A DNA stretch of 64,000 nucleotides from assembly GCA_016081115.2 (NCBI GenBank), contig CM071931.1, positions 13,276,284 to 13,340,283 of the forward strand. Reading direction: 5' to 3'. This document shows, one piece after another, positions 56,166-64,000 of the stretch. This DNA is from Rehmannia glutinosa. Lineage: Eukaryota > Streptophyta > Magnoliopsida > Lamiales > Orobanchaceae. Made by a program: the position numbers and the translations under genes. Positions within the stretch are counted from its first letter, which is position 1, and every line of letters starts with the position of its first letter. The notes beneath the pieces were generated by a model that was not told the origin of the DNA, searched no databases, and saw nothing but the letters and a program-made list of their open reading frames with translations.

Positions 56166-56711
56166 AGAATGTTCATAGCAGTAACCCAACCTTGTGAATT
56201 GGAGATCCCAAGACTTTGGTTCAATGGGACAACTAAGTTATGAATGTTCAGCTGGACACTTGGAAAATGTGTTAACTCATTCTCGAAACATCCAAGTCAA
56301 TGAAAACCTGCTGAATGTGGTGAGGTTAAGTTTAAGACTTTTAATGATTCCTATACCGAAAGGTGGAGTATGGCAGGATACTCTTCAATAGGAGATCACC
56401 TATATAAGCAAGAAATAATGGCCGCTTCAAATAAACGCTTATGAATCTAAGATATGGTCCAGGGCCGAAACGGACACAACATGAGAACAACAATTGTTAG
56501 AATTGTTATTGTGTAAGTACTGTTGTCTCGGTTTATACAAACGGTTGAGTAGTTCAAGACATCGCGTCACTAAGCAGCTAGTAAATCCGATAGTATTTTA
56601 CTAAGCAAGGTTCAAAGCCACAAGCTACCTATCCTGATGCAATAACAGTTCGCCGAGACTTTCAAGCGAATCTGCATACACGCATGCATTAATTTCATTC
56701 ATGTGGGGGAT
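56166..56711 (+). other. Element C 3' untranslated tail and purine tract
   Basis: No frame of note. GTGGGGGATT at about 56703-56711 precedes the right LTR start and is the likely polypurine tract. Confidence 0.6.
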
Positions 56712-57421
56712 TATTGGAATTTGGTTGCAAAATGGGTGTTGACCCAATTTTGACCAAATAATTAAGTGGTTCCCGTTAGTGAAAAATAGAATTAAATTAT
56801 TTGTAAAAATTCTAATAAGAAAGTAGATGAAAATAACATTTGAAATTTCTCAAAACCAATTTCGGGTGAATGAGAAATTAATGCTAGAAGTTAGCCACTT
56901 AATACTAGAAAATAGTATGGAAAATGGAAAATGTGGGGAAAGAGAAATGCTCCATCCCACATAGGAAAAAGAGGCAAAGTTTGCTCACTTGATATATCCC
57001 AAGTTGGACTTATGAGTTTGGGCCCTTGTGGGCACCCAAGTTTTTAAAGGGGTGAGGACCTACATGCTTGTGGGTTTGGTTCAAAAGCACGCGCGCGCGC
57101 GCCCGCCGCCGCCTTCCACCCGTCGGTCGGCTCGGCCCAGCCTGGGTCCAGGTCGAGGGTCGCGAGTCGTGGGCTTGGGCTTGGGCCCTTATTCTTTTTG
57201 GACCAAAAACCTTTAAACTAAATAATTAATTATTTTTAATTAATTAATTAAATTTCCAACGGGAAAGTGTTCGCATCCGAGCACAGGCTGACGCACGGCC
57301 CGTGCATCGGGTCGTGTGTCAAGTGGAGACTTTTGTCATTTTCGTTCGCATCCACACATGGGCACACGCACGGGTCGTGCGCCTGGTCGTGCGTCGATGC
57401 GAAAGGCTGAACAGATGCGCC
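56712..57421 (+). repeat. Right LTR of element C, first part
   Basis: Collinear with 51213-51850. The first dinucleotide is TA instead of TG. It carries an extra copy of a GC-rich segment with GTTCGCATCC and GCACGGxxCGTGC (about 57265-57345) that is single in the left LTR. The LTR continues at 59169 after the hAT element. Confidence 0.8.
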
Positions 57422-57541
57422 TAGGGATGGCAATGGGGCAGGTTGGCCAAACCCGAGACCCGCCCCGCCAAGGAAAAATTGGAACCGGGACCCGCCCCAC
57501 TCGGCGGGTCTAGACCCGTTTGACCCGCCAGCTTGACTAAA

Positions 57542-58405
57542 GGGGAAATTACACAAAATACGCTGATTTTTGTACCATTACCACACAATACGCTCCTATT
57601 ACTCTTGTGCCTATTTTTTTACTTTTGTACGTAATTTTTTTTTTACGCTCCTTGCTATTTTTTGGTTATTTTTATTTTTTTTTCATTTTTTTTGTTCATT
57701 CATTGTTTTATATGTTATATAAGTTGTTTCGAGGTTGTTTACATTTGTTTCTTTATTGTTTCTATGTTGTTTCTTTGTTGTTTCGATGTTTCAAAATAAC
57801 TTTAACCTATTTTTTATGTTGTTTTTTATTGATATATTGTTATGTACATTGTTTCTATTGTTTCGGTGTTGTTTTATAATATTTTTAACGTTGTTCTAAT
57901 AATTGTTTTGTTTTTTCATGTAGTATTCAATGTGTAAATACAATTTTTACCTATTTTTAAGCTCTTTTTATTCATGTTGTGTTTTTAATATTTTTTACGT
58001 TGTTTCTGGGTTGTTTTCATACCCTTTTTAATGTTGTTCTGATATTTTTTTGTTGTTTCAATGAAGTTTTCGATGTTTAAATACAATTTTTTACCTATTT
58101 TTATTAAAAGAAACATGTTAGAAACAATGTTGAAACACATAAACATGTTTGAAACATGTTAGAAACATGTTTGAAACAATGTTGAAACACAGAAACATGT
58201 TTGAAACATGTTTGAAACAATGTTGAAACAAAGCGTAAAATTTTCCAGGAATTTTTACTGGAGCGTATTGTTGTGTAAAAAAAGAGCAGGGAGAGTAAAT
58301 TTAGGTAAAATTGCACCGGGAAGCGTAAATTTAGGTTAAATTGCATCGGAAAGCGTAAAAGGCTGGTATTGACTTAAAAAAAGTGCGTATTTTTGTCATA
58401 AGCCC
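57542..58405. mobile_element. MULE-type MITE nested in the hAT element
   Basis: Flanked by the perfect 9-bp duplication ttgactaaa (57533-57541 and 58406-58414). Ends GGGGAAATTACACAAAATACGC and, inverted, GGGCTTATGACAAAAATACGC share ACAAAATACGC-type motifs; a second ACAATACGCTCC motif is also mirrored (57585-57596 and the complement near 58260). No coding content. Confidence 0.85.
58110..58232 (+). repeat. GAAACATGTT minisatellite
   Basis: About ten irregular copies of GAAACATGTT/GAAACAATGTT. The T-rich upstream half (57715-58080) is full of the complementary TTGTTTC/ATGTTG words, so the transcript could fold back on itself. Confidence 0.75.
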
Positions 58406-59168
58406 TTGACTAAATTTGAATTCTGCAATTAGTCGTCTGATTTTAAGTTGAGGCCCATTCGAGCACTCAGGGAAACGGTACTGATCCAAATTGTTTTGTA
58501 AAATATGTGCCAAATTCATTCACACAAGAGAGTGAAATTTAAACAAATTGACACAAAATTAAACTTTATATAACTATGCAAGCTGCACAGTGGGGGTAGA
58601 GAGTAAATTCATTAACAACACAAGCATTTAATTGAATGGACCAAGCATATATTTAACCAAAAGTGACTCAAAATACAAATTACAAAATTAATTAAAATAA
58701 ATGGATAGATCCTTAAGAAGTAAACCAATCATTGTCTAAATTAATTTGCCCTTGAAAATTGGGGGAACCCGTGGACAATGATATTAACATAAAAGCTTGA
58801 GGAAGAAGACTTGCCAGTTGCACGCACTTGCGCTGGACTGGAAGCTCAGGAGAAAGACGTCCCTGCCGGAGTGAAGGCTCGAGGAAGAAAGTCACAAGAG
58901 ACTAGTAGAGAGAAATTCAGAGACTGTCCGAGAAAGAAAAAGAAACTGAACTCATTGTCTTGCGTTGAATTCATAGTCTGATAAGGGACTAAATTTAAAT
59001 GGGGGAATAATGAATATAAACTATTAAGAAAAAGCTTAACGTAGTGGGGCGGGTCCAAAAAACTTAAACCCATTACCCGCCCGGACCGTGAGCGGGTTTA
59101 TAACGGTCAGGCGGGCGGGTTCATTGTGGGTCCGGTTGAACCCGCCCATTACCATCCCTAGATGCGCT

Positions 59169-59282
59169 GTTCGGTGTAAACATGTCTTTTTCGAGGCAAA
59201 AGACATGATATTTCCATACGTGCACCTTGTTGCCTATATAATTTGAACCCCTGTAGATGAAATGATATACAAAATAATTGAA
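59169..59282 (+). repeat. Right LTR of element C, distal part
   Basis: GTTCGGTGTAAACATGTCTTTT through TATA-containing TTGCCTATATAATTTGAACCCCTG matches 51851-51957. Similarity ends near 59282. Confidence 0.75.
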
Positions 59283-59627
59283 AATTTTTGAATGGTTTTG
59301 GTCTTCATTTCTTGAGAATCGAACAAATTGAGAGATGTATCTACTTATTCAGTTGCACATTAAAGTTCCAAAATAAACTTTACCTTGAACAAAAATTATG
59401 TGCTTTTATGCCCTAAGATTCAGCTTCTAGCATTCTATGTATATGGAGTTGTTTGTAGTTTTTATTTATTTCTGTATTTTGTATTCAGTCGATCTTATTC
59501 GGCTTCTAGCAGAGGAATGGTAGTGTGAGAGAGGGCTTATTTGGTTTGTTAAAACAATGGGCTAATTGGTCATTTCCATGTATATCACTTATAATCAAAG
59601 TTGCCAAACACAAATATTGACAAACTA
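59283..59627. other. Unannotated flank
   Basis: AT-rich, no frame or repeat recognised. The sequence after 59282 does not match the left LTR, marking a truncation junction. Confidence 0.5.
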
Positions 59628-59642
59628 TTATGGATACAATAC

Positions 59643-59890
59643 AGCCCCCGGGGCATAGCTCAACTGGTAAAGGACTTGGGTGACGTGATGTCTGCTTGCT
59701 GGCACCCACAGTGTGGTTGTTCGAATCCCTCTGGTAACGATTTACAGGGTGGAGGAGAACTTCTTATGTGGTGACTCAGTCTTCGGCAGCCCAAAGACCC
59801 TGACTAGTTGAGGCATAACCCGCGCTTCACATCCTCCACGAAGCTCTAGGGCAAGGGCAGTGGGGGCCCTCGAATGGAATTCATCATTTT
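59643..59890 (+). mobile_element. Full-length tRNA-derived SINE with 15-bp TSD
   Basis: The head has a tRNA-like A box (GGGGCATAGCTCAACTGGTAAAGG) and B box (GGTTGTTCGAATCCC) at tRNA spacing, followed by a ~150-bp tRNA-unrelated body and a short T-rich tail. The perfect duplication ttatggatacaatac is at 59628-59642 and 59891-59905. RNA polymerase III would transcribe it; a LINE would mobilise it. It is not a tRNA gene because no cloverleaf 3' half follows. Confidence 0.9.
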
Positions 59891-60406
59891 TTATGGATAC
59901 AATACGCACATAATCCAACACCCCAAACAAAACTAACCCTACAACATATAGTCATAAATAGTCCTATCATCATATATCCAGTATAATTTATATTCTCGCA
60001 TCAATTTTCCCCAAACATGTCCTAATAATTTATGATATCCATCTTTTTATTTTAAAAAAATACTAACAACAACTTTTTGTTTGTCTTAATTTTAATATTG
60101 AATCAACTTTTACGTTGGTTTGGACTAATCTTGCTCGAGAATGAGCTTGCCCGTCGGTCGATAAAAAGATTGAACCGGGCTTCATTTTTAGAGGCTTGGA
60201 GTGAACCTGTCCTATTTAACCCTGCCGATTAACCCCGAAATATCGGGACGATCCGATATTTTATGTGAATTTTCATGGTTAGGTAGGGTTGGGCTCCAAA
60301 AATGGCGGTCTAGTCACTATTTTGCCCAACATGTTCGGCCACTTTGACAGCTCTAGTTCGTTTCCATTTGGTGAGAATGATTCTATCGAATAAAAGGTGA
60401 AAATGA

Positions 60407-60516
60407 GATCAACTTTGTGCTCCAGTGGTAGAATCTTGTATTATAAGGGTGATTGAACGAATGAGATCCCATACGAGTGCGAATGTCCCCTTCCCTATTA
60501 TCCCCCAATGATAAAG
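60407..60516 (+). mobile_element. Short SINE-like element with 11-bp TSD
   Basis: An A-box-like GTGCTCCAGTGGTAGAATC and a weak B-box-like GAGTGCGAATGTCCCC lie 50 bp apart. Direct repeats ggtgaaaatga flank it at 60396-60406 and 60517-60527. About 110 bp, no coding content. Confidence 0.65.
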
Positions 60517-60581
60517 GGTGAAAATGAAAAATATTTGGAGTAGTAATTATATAATTTGACTAGCTAGTTGAATAAATAAAT

Positions 60582-61242
60582 GGGAGAGTTGTTTGCACCC
60601 TAATTTCTTATAAATTTTGGGTTTTTTTTGTTTCAAGTTCGTGCATTTTTTTCTTCTTCGAATAGGCACGATCGTGCTTCAAAAAAAGGGTGGCGATCGC
60701 AATTTTTTTCTAAAAAAAATGGTGGCACAATCTTTTTTGGAAGTGTGGCACGATTTTGTGCCCTATTTTAAAATGTGGCACGACAATGATCGTGCCATGT
60801 ATTAAAATAGGGCTTGATCGTGCCACATTTCAAAAAAAGATGGCACGATTGTACCACCATTTTTTCAGAAAAATATGGCGATCGTGCCACCCATTTTTTT
60901 AAGCACGGTCATGTCTATTAGAACATGACGAAAAAATGCACGAACTTAAACAAAAAAATCCCAAAATTGTATACCATTTGGAATCCAACCTATAAAACCT
61001 TCAATCTATAAAAAATAACACATTTTCGCATTTAATGCTACAATTAAACTTAGCACGATAGAAAACAAAATAAAAAATTATATCTTAAATCCTAAGGAGA
61101 AAAAAAATCTGGAAAAAAAAGATTGGGTGTATTTATAATTTTTTTGACAGTAAGGGCACAATAGTTATTTAAATCATTTTAATTTTGTGAAAATAGGGAG
61201 TGAGATATATTTATAAGAAATTGGGGTGCAAATAGCGGCTCC
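60582..61242. mobile_element. MULE-type foldback MITE with 9-bp TSD
   Basis: Ends GGGAGAGTTGTTTGCACCC and, inverted, GGAGCCGCTATTTGCACCCC continue into a shared AATTTCTTATAAAT block. A perfect duplication taaataaat flanks it (60573-60581 and 61243-61251). The interior holds a long inverted repeat. Confidence 0.82.
60615..60970. repeat. Long inverted repeat (hairpin) with GGCACGATCGTGCC words
   Basis: Arms at about 60615-60785 and 60795-60970 pair over ~170 bp with roughly 80% identity by eye. Matching points include GTTTxAAGTTCGTGCATTTTTT at the outside, GCACGATCGTGC-type palindromes and CCCTATTTTAA near the centre. Confidence 0.8.
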
Positions 61243-61251
61243 TAAATAAAT

Positions 61252-61505
61252 TTATTTGACAATTTATTTTGCAAAAATATATTTGATATATTTTTTCAAA
61301 GTAAAACTTAACTAGGCTTAAAAGAAAAAAAACTTTACAGTTTTCTAACAATGGGGGTTTTCAAGAAAACAATTAGCTGTTGACTCACAATAAAAATAAA
61401 TTAGGATGTAGGCTTTTAAAATACAAAATTGTTTTCAAAAATATATTTAAAAACATTTTAGATTTATTATTATTTTTTTAATCAAAACATGAAAAAACAC
61501 CGTTT
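61252..61505. other. AT-rich spacer
   Basis: No gene or repeat recognised. It may hold the upstream region of the gene proposed to start near 61.5 kb. Confidence 0.4.
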
Positions 61506-61539
61506 TTGGAGAATGTAATCAAACACGGCCTAATAGTTT

Positions 61540-61698
61540 CCTTAAACCCTTCCCTTTCTTCCTTCCTCTCTTCCCCGCTCGGAAACGGAAACCCTTTCAT
61601 TTCCTCTCAATCCGCCATTTATTGTGATTTAGGCTCCGGAGAAAGGTGGTCGACATCGACGGACGGAGAGCCGAGGCCTTTTCATTATCTCCGGCGAG
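61540..61698 (+). other. Probable 5' UTR exon of a partial cellular gene
   Basis: A pyrimidine-rich stretch (CCCTTCCCTTTCTTCCTTCC) followed by GC-richer sequence (CTCCGGAGAAAGGTGGTCGACATCGACGG) contrasts with the AT-rich surroundings, as in plant 5' leaders. It ends at a good splice donor, GGCGAG|GTAAAT (GT at 61699-61700). The open frame across it cannot continue in frame with the next proposed exon, so it is taken as untranslated. Start position is approximate. Confidence 0.4.
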
Positions 61699-63876
61699 GT
61701 AAATATCTCACTAAAATCGATTATATCTCCGTTCAGATCACATTAGCTTATGCTTTTTTTTGAACTCATTTCATCATACTGGAGGATGTGATTCTTTTCG
61801 AGCTCTCATATTAAGATATTCTCGCAGTTCAGTTATTGCTAACTACTATCTAGCCTATACTCGGTGGCATTTCATTTGTAAAGTAATGTTGTGAAAGATT
61901 TGGGTTTCATTTGTCTGTGAGATGAAATATAAGTATGCTAGAAACTGAGAAGCACAAGTTTTGGAGATTGTTGAATTTTAATATGGAATGGTAGGGGAAA
62001 GTCTCTGCATTGCACACCTTATAGACTCTTAAGATTTTCTTCAGCTTAGTATTGTTAGCCATATCAAGCAAAAGAGTGGGTTAAAGTGCTGCAGTAGAAA
62101 ATCTTGTCTTGGTAAATTGGGTTTTTGCTGCAAATTGTAAGCACCTATACCAAAATCTTGGCTCTCAGCTAAACTCACCTTGAAGTTTGAAAGAGGAGAA
62201 CTAAATGAAAAACAGATTTACTGATTTGTTGCATTTGGAGGTCATAAGAAGTCAATATAAGTTATAACCTTATTTGAGTAAGTGTCCGCAACACAAATAG
62301 CATGTAATGAGTATTAAGTACATGGTGCATGTTTGAGATTCAAAGCCTATCTTTTACAAGAGGATGCCTTGCATAATTTGTACATAATGCAGCTGTAACC
62401 CTATTCTTTTACAAGGAAGGATCCAATTCTGGGACAACCTACTTTATGCAGAGTCGAATGTGTTAGCATATTCTGAAATTAAACAGTATGATGTCTAAAT
62501 TAAATGTGAAACAGACAATGGAGAAGTGCTAAATTGTTGAATTTTAAATTCATGTCTTACTTTCAAGAAAATGTTGAAGCACATGCACATCAAACAATTT
62601 GAGGGGATACAACAATGCAATGGAAAGATGCAGGGGGAGGCTTGTGAGTCCATAGTTGTTAAAAACGCGCCTTGGGCGCAGCCCACAGCGCCTAGGCGCA
62701 CCTGGGCGGGCCTTTTGGAGGCGTTCGGCGTGCACCTTTAACGCCTTGACTATTTCTTGGTTTTTCTTTTTAATGTTTTAAAGATTTTTCAAAGTTGCTA
62801 CTTATTCTATGACACTTTTATTAGTTTTCTGTAGGATTTTTTGAAATTACATTAGACTAAAAAAGAAGTTAGGGCAGATTCTTTTTTCTATTCACGCTAC
62901 AACCGAACAGAACAGCTCTGCCACCTCTGTCTTCGCGTCGCCGGAGCTGCGCCACCCTCCGGAGCCCAGTCACCCACGGCGGAGCTGCGCCACCGCCGGG
63001 CGAGCTAAGCCCATGTACTTTTTCCCTTTTTATGTTATTTCTTTTGCTTTGCTGAATTTTTCACTATAAAACGAGGGTTTATTACTTTATTTGTTTTAAT
63101 TCTTGTATTCTATAGCATTACTGATTTTTGTTATTACTCTATTTGCTGAATTTTGATTCTATAGTATTTAACTAGGGTTTTTAATTTACTATTTTTTTTG
63201 TTTTTTTTTTTTTTTTTATAATATCAGCATACTTGACAAATTTTAGATATTTTTTAATTTTTTTTATTATTATTTTTTGCGCCTCATGTGCAAAAGGCGC
63301 ACGCTTCGCCTTGCGCCTCAGGCTCCAGGAGGCTTTGCGCCTTTAATAACTGTGCTTGTGACAGACTTAAGCACTGGTAAATCATATCTAATTTTCAAAT
63401 ATATTTGAGCAACCAAGGCAAAAAGGACAAAAAGAAAATATAAGTAAATAAATAATTTCAAAAGCAATATGATGAGTTGGGTGGGGTTTAATATCAGTGT
63501 TCCACAATCTATGTCAATATCATATATTATGGCACTCTTTCTATTCCTTCATCTTTCTGTATTGGCATACATTGTACCAGCCAGCCAATACACAATACTC
63601 TTCTACTTGTTGGTCCCTAGTTCAGGTAAATAGATTGCCAATATCATGGTACAGCATTTTTTTTAATTGATGGCCAGAGTGAGTGCATTTCTACCTTCTC
63701 CTTTACATTTTCTTAATGAAATCTCAAGCATGTCCCCTGTTCATCTCGTAAGTACACACTTCATTGATTTCGATGATTTGTGAATAATTGAATTTTTTTT
63801 TCTTTTCTTTTGTGTGTGTGTGATAATCATCCTTTTTTTGTATTTATAGAGTTAATTTTCATGTCGTTGTTGTCAG
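61699..63876 (+). other. Proposed first intron, with a MITE insertion
   Basis: Bounded by GTAAAT at 61699 and a TTGTTGTCAG acceptor ending at 63876. AT-rich with stops in all frames. Contains the hAT-like MITE at 62651-63354. Smaller exons inside cannot be excluded. Confidence 0.35.
62651..63354. mobile_element. hAT-like MITE with GC-rich core
   Basis: Ends CATAGTTGTTAAAAACGCG and, inverted, CACAGTTATTAAAGGCGC are an imperfect terminal inverted repeat with GCGCCTxxGGCGC palindromes inside. The flanks cttgtgagtc (62641-62650) and cttgtgac (63355-63362) look like an 8-bp duplication with a small indel. A GC-rich block at 62935-63005 (GCCGGAGCTGCGCCACC, repeated as GGCGGAGCTGCGCCACC) stands out from the AT-rich rest and may be captured gene sequence. 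Confidence 0.7.
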
Positions 63877-63904
63877 GTTTGGACTGTAAATCCATCGTAA
63901 TTGA

Positions 63905-64000
63905 ATGGGTTTCACACGAGGCATGAAGCGTCCCATTGAAATTCTATACAAAAGACTGAGTAGTCCAGTGAATTGTGGCCATGCTTATTCTACTTCTATA
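63905..64000 (+). CDS. Start of an unidentified gene, truncated by the window edge
   Basis: After the acceptor at 63876, a 28-bp leader precedes an ATG at 63905. The frame is open for 32 codons to the end of the window. The peptide is rich in Arg/Lys/Ser and poor in acidic residues (MGFTRGMKRPIEILYKRLSS...), ending in a ...HAYSTS stretch, as in mitochondrial or plastid targeting peptides. The protein is not recognised. Confidence 0.35.
   Translation, partial: MGFTRGMKRPIEILYKRLSSPVNCGHAYSTSI

Larger units (their letters stand above)
57422..59160. mobile_element. hAT (Ac-like) element inside the right LTR of element C
   Basis: Ends TAGGGATGGCAATGGGGC and, inverted, TAGGGATGGTAATGGGCGGG form a clear terminal inverted repeat of the Ac type. 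Flanks gatgcgcc (57414-57421) and gatgcgct (59161-59168) are an 8-bp duplication with one C/T difference; the left LTR has a single uninterrupted gatgcgc at this site. No transposase frame is recognised. CCCGCC/GGCGGG repeats occupy both subterminal regions. Confidence 0.9.
51213..59282 (+). mobile_element. Decayed Ty1/copia element C, plus strand, right LTR truncated and invaded
   Basis: LTR-like direct repeats start at 51213 (TGTTGGAATTTGG) and 56712 (TATTGGAATTTGG). Between them is a complete but heavily mutated gag-protease-integrase-RT-RNase H order. The right LTR is split by a hAT element (57422-59160) and loses similarity to the left LTR after about 59282, so no target duplication can be read. 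Its domain wording (RNA-binding CYNCGKPNHMAKDC, IDTGTTRH, YVDDMLIMG) is of the TNT1/Tork-like copia type, not Sirevirus. Confidence 0.85.

Noticed and set aside
57607..57879. A Phe/Tyr-rich 90-codon frame looking like membrane segments
   Set aside because: A product of T-rich repeats within a MITE; no start context or homology is visible.
58110..58232. A CRISPR-like array
   Set aside because: Repeats are short, irregular and contiguous, without spacers, in a plant transposon.
59643..59720. A tRNA gene
   Set aside because: A- and B-box motifs are present, but there is no complete cloverleaf and a SINE body with a 15-bp duplication follows.
61506..61763. An 85-codon protein start
   Set aside because: The frame crosses a strong splice donor at 61699 and cannot join in frame with the next proposed exon, so a 5' UTR exon is more likely.

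Overview
This is a repeat-dominated, AT-rich stretch of a plant nuclear genome, almost certainly a dicot. The evidence is an endogenous plant pararetrovirus (Caulimoviridae), Sirevirus-type and other Ty1/copia elements with initiator-tRNA-Met primer sites, an Athila-like Ty3/gypsy derivative with a tRNA-Asp primer site, Mutator-like and hAT elements with 9-10 bp or 8 bp target duplications, and tRNA-derived SINEs. I see no intact cellular gene. The only candidate is a partial gene at the right edge: a probable 5' UTR exon near 61.5-61.7 kb and the start of a coding exon at 63.9 kb that runs off the window.

Layout. 1-2.6 kb is host DNA with a hAT element (1237-2102), a hAT MITE (2125-2261) and a minus-strand SINE (2385-2499), each with target-site duplications (TSDs). 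2622-18243 is bounded by inverted repeats and a perfect 10-bp TSD, as in a Mutator-like element (MULE). Inside it is a decayed, roughly genome-length pararetrovirus copy starting at its tRNA-Met primer site (2878), with the order coat protein, movement protein, protease, RT/RNase H, transactivator-like gene, then an as-1/TATA promoter. A 7.1-kb Athila-like gypsy element (9034-16109) that has gag and protease but no polymerase splits the transactivator-like gene.

19863-47759 is a minus-strand Sirevirus (element A, TSD catgg). It is interrupted by a related plus-strand Sirevirus (element B, 24196-37873, TSD ctgct). Both have gag-pol followed by a 4-5 kb accessory region. Element A landed in a tandem repeat of about 350 bp, which continues to 51 kb as several other AT-rich tandem arrays.

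51213-59282 is a third, heavily decayed copia element (C) on the plus strand. Its right long terminal repeat (LTR) is invaded by a hAT element (57422-59160), which itself contains a MULE-type MITE (57542-58405). 59.6-61.3 kb holds two SINEs and a foldback MULE-type MITE (60582-61242). A hAT-like MITE (62651-63354) sits in the putative first intron of the edge gene.

Nearly all coding sequence is broken by stops, frameshifts or lost catalytic residues, so the window records successive insertions rather than a working gene set. The insertion order is readable in several places: pararetrovirus before gypsy, element A before element B, and copia C before the hAT element before the MULE MITE.
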